Source: Candidatus Iainarchaeum sp. (lineage in GTDB: Archaea > B1Sed10-29 > WALL01). Taken from it: a stretch of DNA of 64,000 bases. Positions 57,919 to 64,000 of this stretch are shown here, piece after piece. A program made the translations under genes and the position numbers. Position 1 is the first letter of the stretch. Each line of letters begins with the position of its first letter. The notes under the pieces are model-generated. The model was given only the letters and a program-made list of their open reading frames with translations, was not told the origin of the DNA and did not search any database. The stretch spans positions 1 to 64,000 of the forward strand of contig JAGMCR010000013.1 of assembly GCA_023129115.1 (NCBI GenBank). Direction: 5' to 3'.

Positions 57919-60900
57919 ATGCCCAAGGGTTTGGAGGAAAGGAAGCTCGGCCGCAAGCCCGGCTTTAAGTTCCCGAAGGTCGAGCCGGACAAGCTGCGGC
58001 CAATAATCAAGGATTATCTTGAGAAGAAAAGGGATTCGCTCGCGGACGGCTTCTGGACGCACGAGGACCAGGCGGCGACTGCGGTGCGCATGATGGTCGG
58101 GAAGCTCGTGCGGGACCGCGGCCTGCAGGTGAGCGAAGTCACTCAAGACCATTTCCCTGAGTTTGGCATGGGGAGCGCGCTTAGGGTTTTCGGCTCGAAG
58201 GAAAACGCGCTCAAGGCCGCGGGGTTTTCTGACGAGCTAATCAATACAAAGCCGGCGGAGCACGATGTCGCGAGCATTCGAAACGCGGTCCGCTTGATTG
58301 AGGGCGTCAAGGGCCCGGGGGACATTGACGAGGCTTTGCACAACTTGCACCGCAGGGTGTTCGGTGATTCTCCCAAGCGGGTCAGCTATCGTTATTTGCT
58401 GAAGCTCGCGGAAGAATACACGGACATCAATTATCGCACGCTTTACCAGCTCTTCAACCCGAAGTATTCCCGGTTCAAGGATTTCGACAAGGGCCTCAAG
58501 GACGGCATAAAAGCAATCCGCAGGCACTGGCGCATCGGGGAAAAAGTGGCGGTGAAGCGTGAAGTGTACTCGCCGCTTGACCGCGGTTTGCTGGAGAAGC
58601 GAAAGCGGGCGAGTGCCGACGAGCGAAAGGCGGCTCACTGGTTTAACGTTAATCTCAAGGATGCTAGTACTGCTTCCGTCGGGGGGCTGAGGCGCGGCCT
58701 CACGGTATTGCCGCTGCTTTCGCACGAGGTGCGTGTGGCAATCCTCGCGCGCCTTAAGCCTGAGAACTATGACTATCGCGTGTCTTTCAGGAAAGGCGTC
58801 GTGGGGTTGACTACGAAGGAGCGGGAGGCGATAAGGCCGCACGTGCCCCCCGGGCTCAAGGAGCTTTTTGACGAAATCCCGCTTGGCGGAGTGGACCTGG
58901 AGCTGCCTTCGGCAAAGGCGGCTGAGGAAGACTTGTGGGAGAAGCAGAGGGAGCTCCAGAGGCTGGAGACCCAGAAACTGATTGAGGAGTGGAAGGAAGA
59001 GCTGCTGGAAGAGGGGGAGAGGCAATTGCGGGAGAAGGCGAGGGACGAGCAGGACTACCAGAAAATGCGTAGGGCAGAGGAAGAAAAGCTGGAGAGGCAG
59101 CGCAAGGCGGAGACGTGGAGGCGCTTGCTGAAGGAGAAGAGGGCGGAGCAGGAAAGGGAGGGGAGGGAGAAGGCGCTTGAGGAAAAGAAGAGGCAGCGCC
59201 AGGAAATGAAGCAGAAGCTGTTCGAGGAAAAAGAGGAAAAGAAGCGCTTGGGGATGGAGGCGAAGCGGCTCAAGAAGCAAAAGGAAGAGCAGGAGCGCGA
59301 GGCGCAGAAGGAATGGGAAAAGCAGCAAAAAGAATTGCAGAAACAGAAAGAAGCCGCGGAAGTTGTCGAGAAAGGCGTTGCCTTCTTGGAGGAGTCGGCT
59401 GAGGGAGAGGGTTGGTTCGTTAGTTCTAAGGAGCGTGTGGACCGGGTCCCGCTTTCGTTCTTGTCGGGGGAGCTAGACAAGCCTGGCCCGAGACTAGGGA
59501 AGTATTTTGATGGCATGTCCTCCGAGCAGCTGGAGCGCGTGAAGGCGGCTGCAGACAAAAACGCGGCAAAGCAGGCGGCGAAGAAGGCGGTGAAGCAAAG
59601 GGCGGTGGAAGAGCAGGAGCTGGCGAGGCGGGAGGCCTGGGCGAAGAGACAGGCGGAAATGGAGAAGGCTCGGGCGAAGAGAAAAGAGGAAGTGGAGAAG
59701 GCTCTGGAAGCGAAAGCCGGGGAGGAAGCGAGGCTAATCAAGGAGCTCACCGAAGCCAGCGCCCCAGACCTCCCTGCCATGACACATACCCAGAAGATTT
59801 ACGAGTTCGGCCGCACGCACAAGGGCTTCAGGACAAACGAATTGATGGCGTGGCTGGAGGCACGCGATCCAACCATCTCGCGCAATCGCCATGGCGTGTA
59901 CTATGCTATTGGGCGAATGTACAGGAACAAAAAAGAGCTGTCCAAGACGGACAGCGTCTACACTTTTACTCCGGAGGGGGAGCGCAGCATCAAGCTCCAC
60001 GAGGGCCTCAAGGGGAAGAGAACCCCAGAGACCATGGCCGAAAGAATCTTCTCTTTGGTAGAGCCGGGAGTGGGGTATTCAAGCCACTGGCTTATCGAGA
60101 ACCTGTCCAAGCATTACAAGGAAGACAAGGACCTGGACTCCAAGACGTTCAGCACCAAGATTCACGCCAGCCTGCACACCGGCCTTCTCTTCGAAAGGCC
60201 GGACTATGTTTATTTCCTGACGCCCAGGGGGGTCGAGAACAGGAAGCCGATTGCGTCCGTCCATGACCTCAAGGAAGCGCTGGGCGAGCCCCCCGCAGAA
60301 ATTGCCGGCGAGGCCGTTGAGCTGGAGATTGGCGGCAAGCCCAGAAGGGTCGTGCTCACCCCCAAAGAAAAGGAGATCCTGGGCAAGCTCCGTGGCGGCT
60401 TCGAGAAAAAGACTTTGCGCTTTGTCGCCACCGAAAGGTTCCTCCAGGCTTACGGCAATTTGATAGTGCCGGAGGTGGAAAAGCTGGCACTGAAGTTCCT
60501 CAGGGACAACCCGACTGCCGGGGCACTTGAGACCCTGCGCGTTATAGTGGGCACCATGTACGCGGACCCCAAGACGGCGAGTGCCGGCAGGATTATCAGC
60601 AACGTAAGGGCAGAGCTCGCCAAGGAAGGCATTGAAGTAAAAGAGCCAGCCCCGCAGAAGGCGGTTGCGCCCGAGGGGCCCAGCGCCACGGAGGAAGAGC
60701 TCTGGGCGGAAATAATTGCGCGGCAGAAAGAAGAGGAGAAACAAAAGAAGAAAGAAGAGCCAAAAAAGCCTTCAGGCGCGGGGAAGCCGGGCAGGGCAAA
60801 ATTCGGGGAAGAGCGCCCGCCCGTGTCGCTGAAGGACTTGCCGGCCACAGAACAGTACAACCTCGCTGTCCAGGCCCGCAACCTGCGCAAGAAGTTCAGC

Positions 60901-61008
60901 CCCAGCCAAGCCGTGCGATTCCTGGCCGAGCAGATAGAGGCCAAGGGCTACGGCAAGGCCGACGCAGTAAGAATAGCAAAGGAAATCCTGGAGAAAGAAA
61001 AGCAATAG
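57919..61008 (+). CDS. Novel giant coiled-coil DNA-binding-like protein (paralogue B)
   Basis: 1029 residues. Residues about 1-200 match paralogue A (VSEVTQDHFPEFGMGSALRV, then FGSKENALKAAGFS, GYRYLL replaced by SYRYLL). A long charged coiled coil spans about 330-615 (EKQRELQRLETQKLIEEWKE onward). Two winged-helix-like units follow about 620-770 (MTHTQKIYEFGRTHKGFRTN and MAERIFSLVEPGVGYSSHWL). The second shared domain is near 815-905 (KEKEILGKLRGGFEKKTLRF). The C-terminal module (AVQARNLRKKFS...KGYGKADAVRIAKEIL) ends it. The layout suggests an elongated DNA-bridging or structural protein; function unknown. Confidence 0.75.
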   Translation: MPKGLEERKLGRKPGFKFPKVEPDKLRPIIKDYLEKKRDSLADGFWTHEDQAATAVRMMVGKLVRDRGLQVSEVTQDHFPEFGMGSALRVFGSKENALKAAGFSDELINTKPAEHDVASIRNAVRLIEGVKGPGDIDEALHNLHRRVFGDSPKRVSYRYLLKLAEEYTDINYRTLYQLFNPKYSRFKDFDKGLKDGIKAIRRHWRIGEKVAVKREVYSPLDRGLLEKRKRASADERKAAHWFNVNLKDASTASVGGLRRGLTVLPLLSHEVRVAILARLKPENYDYRVSFRKGVVGLTTKEREAIRPHVPPGLKELFDEIPLGGVDLELPSAKAAEEDLWEKQRELQRLETQKLIEEWKEELLEEGERQLREKARDEQDYQKMRRAEEEKLERQRKAETWRRLLKEKRAEQEREGREKALEEKKRQRQEMKQKLFEEKEEKKRLGMEAKRLKKQKEEQEREAQKEWEKQQKELQKQKEAAEVVEKGVAFLEESAEGEGWFVSSKERVDRVPLSFLSGELDKPGPRLGKYFDGMSSEQLERVKAAADKNAAKQAAKKAVKQRAVEEQELARREAWAKRQAEMEKARAKRKEEVEKALEAKAGEEARLIKELTEASAPDLPAMTHTQKIYEFGRTHKGFRTNELMAWLEARDPTISRNRHGVYYAIGRMYRNKKELSKTDSVYTFTPEGERSIKLHEGLKGKRTPETMAERIFSLVEPGVGYSSHWLIENLSKHYKEDKDLDSKTFSTKIHASLHTGLLFERPDYVYFLTPRGVENRKPIASVHDLKEALGEPPAEIAGEAVELEIGGKPRRVVLTPKEKEILGKLRGGFEKKTLRFVATERFLQAYGNLIVPEVEKLALKFLRDNPTAGALETLRVIVGTMYADPKTASAGRIISNVRAELAKEGIEVKEPAPQKAVAPEGPSATEEELWAEIIARQKEEEKQKKKEEPKKPSGAGKPGRAKFGEERPPVSLKDLPATEQYNLAVQARNLRKKFSPSQAVRFLAEQIEAKGYGKADAVRIAKEILEKEKQ

Positions 61009-61077
61009 TAGTTTCATCCGTATTCAATATCTCCCGCAAACAAAGGTCTTTATAAACTACTCCTGCGTTTATTGCGT

Positions 61078-64000
61078 ATGCCCAAGCGCGGAAAGAAAAA
61101 GCGTGGCTCCAGGTTCAGCGTCGACAAGGCGGTTGTCCATCTCGAGAGCCGCATCGATTCCGGCGAGGGCTGGCCGCTCACACAAGGGAGGAGGCGGCCT
61201 GATGGCTTGCCGGCCTCTTTTTTGGGCAAGAAGTTTGGCGTTAGCACGGCCACGGTTTTACGCCACTTCGAAGGCATCAGCGCCGGGCACAAGAAGCGCC
61301 TTGCAACAACAGTCAAGAAAAACGCAGCAATCCAGGCAGCGAAGCGCGAGAGCGGCGAAGTAGGCAAGCTCTTCAAGAGGAGGGGGGACGCAATCCTCCA
61401 CATAGAGCAGCTCGTCCAGTCCGGCGAGGGCTGGCCGATTACCGATGGCGTACCAAGTAAGTATGGCATACCAATCCACGGGCTGGCGAGGCGCTTTGGA
61501 GTCGCCCCCGAGACTGTGAGGGCGTGGTTCGATACAATGTCTGCCACGCACACAAAACAAATCAAGGCAGCAGTGAAGAAAAACGAAAGAATCCAAAAAA
61601 AGAAGCGCGAGACCGAAGGCCAGGCGACGGCGTGGACAAAGAAAAATCTTGACGCCGCCCTTAATCACTTGGACGGGCTCGTCCAGTCCGGCGAGGGCTG
61701 GCCGTTGGGCAAGGGCAGGAGGCGCGCCGATGGGGCGCCGCTCACTCTCCTGGCAGCGCAGCTTGGCTATTCCCACAAGGGGGTGACTCACTGGTTTGAC
61801 AACATCACTCCCAGGCACGCGGCTCGCTTGGCAAAGATTGTCGCGAAAAACAATGCCGTCCAAGAAAAAAAGAAGGCGGCCGGCGAGCCCAGGCTGTCGG
61901 CAGCGGGGATAAACTGCGAGGCTGCCCTGTCCCATTTGGAGTCGCTTGTTAAGTCTGGTGCCGGGTGGAGCCTGCACTACGTAAGGCGCTCCGACAGCGT
62001 GCCGACCAGTATTGTGGCCAATCACTTGGGGGTTTCTTATTCGACGGCCATGCGCTTGTTTGAGAAGCTTCACCCCAGCCACGAGAAGCGCGTGAAGAAA
62101 GTCGTGAATGCAAACAAGCGGCTGCAGAAGAAGCTGGAAAAGCTCTATGGGCCGCTTAATCCCAAAACTCGGGCGCAGCTCGAAAAGGCCCTCGGCCACT
62201 TGGACTCGCTTGTGAAGTCGGGCGAGGGGTGGGAGCTGGCCGGCGGCAGGCCGCCGAAGCATGGTGTCCCCTACGGCGTTTTGGCCGATAAGTTCAACAT
62301 GACGAACGCAGGCGTGCGCGTGTGGTTCACCAATATGGGGAGCGTCCACGCGAAGCGGCTGAAAAAGATTGTTGCGGCGAATGACCGGATTCGGAAGAAA
62401 AAACTGGGGACCGAGGGGGTCTCGCGGGCGGAGGCGGTAATGCGGCGGGAGGCCGCCATCGAGCACCTTGAAGAGCGCGTCAATTCCGGGGAGGGCTGGT
62501 CTATTAAGGGGCGGAGGACGGCTGACGCGATTCCTTTCACGCTTTTGGGCAAGAAGTTCAACAGGCGCGCCAATATTGTTGCGGCATGGTTCAAGAACAT
62601 GCCTGCAGGCCACAAGAAGCGCGTGGAAAGGGTGCTCAGGAAGAACGCTAAGCTGTGGGAGAGGACGGGAGAATCCACGTTGCACAAGAACCGCGGGCAA
62701 GCAATTTCTTATCTCGAGTCCCGCGTGGAGTCGGGCGAGGGCTGGGACACTGCCTATGTCAAGCATGCGCTGGGCGTTCCCCTCCAGCTTTTGGTCGAGC
62801 ACTTTAAGACAAGCGTGACCACGCCGGGGAAGTGGTTCGCGGACGTGCCGGCTGCCCACAAGAAGCGCATCAAGAAGGTCGTGAAAGAGAATGATGCGCT
62901 TCAGTACGAAAACGTGGATACTGTCGGCCGCTGGGCACAGGACAGGCACGAGGCGTTGTCCCACTTGGAGAATCGTGTGAAGTCCGGCGAGGGCTGGCCG
63001 TTGCGCGGCAGGAAGTGGGGCAAGCCCCCGTATACTCTATTGGCGGAGCATTTCAATGTCGCCTCGCCCACTGTAAAGCGTTGGTTCGAAAAAATTGGTG
63101 AATCGCACCACGCGCGCCTCAACAAAGTGTTGACGGAGAACACAGTTCTCCAAAAGAAAAAGGGGGAGGGTGTGCTCTCCCCACAAGAATTGAGGAAGCT
63201 TGAGAAATCACTCGCCTTCCTCGAGGGCCGTGTTGGGTCGGGCGAGGGCTGGTCCAGGCGCTACGGCCGCAGGCACCCCGACCGCTTGCCGGTCATGCTT
63301 CTGGCCGACGGGCTTAATGCAAGCAAGGAGAAGGTCAAGCAGTGGTTCTCGAAGGCCACTCCAGGCCATGTAGAGCGCTTGGCGAAAGTCGTTGAGGCGA
63401 ACGACGAGCTCCAGGACGCGAAGCCCCCACAGAAGTCCAGCACGTCCAGTGTCGTGGTACTCAAGAAAATCAACGCGGCCATGGGCCGCCTAGACGAATT
63501 GCTGGAGGAGGGCGGGTGGCGCCCCTCTTGGCGCGCGGACGGTGTGCCTGTTTCCGTCATCGCGAAGGAGATGAAGAAGAGTGGCCCAACAGTGAGGTAC
63601 TGGCTGGAGAGGATGACCGAGGAACAAAAGGCGCGGTTGACCGCACAAGTGAAAAAGAATGCTGGGATTCAGGCCGCGAGAGCTGAAGAATCGAAGAGGC
63701 AGGCAGAAGAAATCAAAAAGGCGAAGGCGGCCGAGCGCGGGAGGCAGAAGCAAGCCGAGCGGCTTGCGGAGAGGGAGAAAAAGATTGATGATTCACTTGA
63801 CCACTTGAAAACATTGCTTGGGGGGGATGGCTGGTCGCTGAAGCACGGAAGAAACCGGGTGGACCGGGCGCCGGTTCGCATTATGGGCAAGCTTCACGGC
63901 GTCAGCCGGCTGACCGCCGCCTCGTGGATGAACAACGCGACCGAAGAGCAGAAGCAGCGGCTCGCGGTTCTCGTGGGGGAGAATGACGCAATCCAGGCGG
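61078..64000 (+). CDS. Giant tandem HTH-repeat protein (SGEGW repeats), 3' end beyond window
   Basis: An open frame from ATG 61078 to the window end, 974 codons without a stop. A TATA-like CTTTATAAAC (about 61049-61058) is at leaderless distance. At least eleven repeats of 82-104 residues are present. Each has the form HLExxVxSGEGW-PL-GRR-DG-P, then a helix-turn-helix (LLAKKFGVSxxTVxxWFxxM) and H-KRLxKVVKKNxxIQxKK. The SGEGW-type motifs start at 61159, 61420, 61687, 61954, 62218, 62485, 62731, 62983, 63238, 63508 and 63820; the last two are degenerate. No catalytic domain is seen yet. It probably coats or counts DNA sites; I know of no described family with this layout. Confidence 0.82.
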   Translation, partial: MPKRGKKKRGSRFSVDKAVVHLESRIDSGEGWPLTQGRRRPDGLPASFLGKKFGVSTATVLRHFEGISAGHKKRLATTVKKNAAIQAAKRESGEVGKLFKRRGDAILHIEQLVQSGEGWPITDGVPSKYGIPIHGLARRFGVAPETVRAWFDTMSATHTKQIKAAVKKNERIQKKKRETEGQATAWTKKNLDAALNHLDGLVQSGEGWPLGKGRRRADGAPLTLLAAQLGYSHKGVTHWFDNITPRHAARLAKIVAKNNAVQEKKKAAGEPRLSAAGINCEAALSHLESLVKSGAGWSLHYVRRSDSVPTSIVANHLGVSYSTAMRLFEKLHPSHEKRVKKVVNANKRLQKKLEKLYGPLNPKTRAQLEKALGHLDSLVKSGEGWELAGGRPPKHGVPYGVLADKFNMTNAGVRVWFTNMGSVHAKRLKKIVAANDRIRKKKLGTEGVSRAEAVMRREAAIEHLEERVNSGEGWSIKGRRTADAIPFTLLGKKFNRRANIVAAWFKNMPAGHKKRVERVLRKNAKLWERTGESTLHKNRGQAISYLESRVESGEGWDTAYVKHALGVPLQLLVEHFKTSVTTPGKWFADVPAAHKKRIKKVVKENDALQYENVDTVGRWAQDRHEALSHLENRVKSGEGWPLRGRKWGKPPYTLLAEHFNVASPTVKRWFEKIGESHHARLNKVLTENTVLQKKKGEGVLSPQELRKLEKSLAFLEGRVGSGEGWSRRYGRRHPDRLPVMLLADGLNASKEKVKQWFSKATPGHVERLAKVVEANDELQDAKPPQKSSTSSVVVLKKINAAMGRLDELLEEGGWRPSWRADGVPVSVIAKEMKKSGPTVRYWLERMTEEQKARLTAQVKKNAGIQAARAEESKRQAEEIKKAKAAERGRQKQAERLAEREKKIDDSLDHLKTLLGGDGWSLKHGRNRVDRAPVRIMGKLHGVSRLTAASWMNNATEEQKQRLAVLVGENDAIQA

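Noticed and set aside
61258-62964. A 568-codon open frame on the minus strand
   Set aside because: It lies opposite the SGEGW-repeat gene. The plus frame has clear protein repeats, a TATA box and family-like composition. The minus frame is a periodic shadow of those repeats.

Overview
The window is archaeal chromosome. It carries Orc1/Cdc6, Alba, an archaeal ATP-dependent DNA ligase, Sec61-beta, a NusA-like KH protein, an archaeal SRP RNA, class II GAPDH, archaeal-type phosphoglycerate mutase and a HerA-like ATPase. Nearly every transcription unit shows a TATA-like box centred about 25-28 nt before its start codon, so leaderless transcripts are the norm. Compact gene packing, several tiny membrane proteins and many lineage-specific proteins fit a DPANN-type archaeon, but I cannot fix the phylum by reading alone. 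Housekeeping genes are GC-rich; the toxin-like cassettes and the island after the tRNA gene are visibly AT-richer.

Layout. 1-3.1 kb: poly-G, a foldable non-coding stretch, a convergent AbiEii/AbiEi-like pair and four small HTH genes. 3.1-7.3 kb: a 1231-residue Ig/PKD surface protein and an unknown partner. 7.37-7.63 kb: SRP RNA. 9.15-13.35 kb: tRNA-Ser(GCU) followed by an AT-rich island (ATPase, TudS-like protein, membrane protein, Fic protein) punctuated by copies of the tRNA 3' end. 13.4-22.1 kb: indolepyruvate oxidoreductase, rubrerythrin, an 8-oxoguanine glycosylase and lower glycolysis (GAPDH, PGK, enolase). 22.3-25.3 kb: inserted accessory genes (transglutaminase/TPR protein, toxin-antitoxin pair, second Fic). 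25.5-34.6 kb: two unrelated phosphoglycerate mutases, antiporter, AspRS, KH protein, Alba, DNA ligase. 34.6-38.4 kb: a second accessory block behind ligase (DUF4258/DUF2283-like pair, unknown gene, second AbiE-like pair). 38.4-49.5 kb: membrane-anchored and surface proteins, an HD protein, a sugar nucleotidyltransferase, Sec61-beta, Orc1/Cdc6. 50-64 kb: a cluster of large novel proteins around a HerA-like ATPase, ending in a protein of at least eleven HTH-like repeats that runs off the window.

Most notable. (1) Three protein genes (enolase, DNA ligase, a membrane-anchored protein) each have a second in-frame copy of their last 12-34 codons plus stop just beyond inserted DNA. The copies differ almost only at synonymous positions, which suggests recombination at gene 3' ends that rebuilds the target; the tRNA-Ser locus looks analogous. 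No integrase is visible. (2) Two Fic proteins and two AbiEii-like nucleotidyltransferases share one N-terminal module, and each cassette carries its own short DNA word around its promoter and elsewhere. (3) The 50-64 kb cluster contains paralogues with shared N- and C-terminal modules and a shared double operator, plus the giant repeat protein. (4) Small stem-loop and palindromic repeats are dispersed through the window; one sits in frame inside an iorB-like gene. Energy metabolism visible here is anaerobic and fermentative (lower glycolysis, ferredoxin-linked 2-oxoacid oxidation, rubrerythrin).
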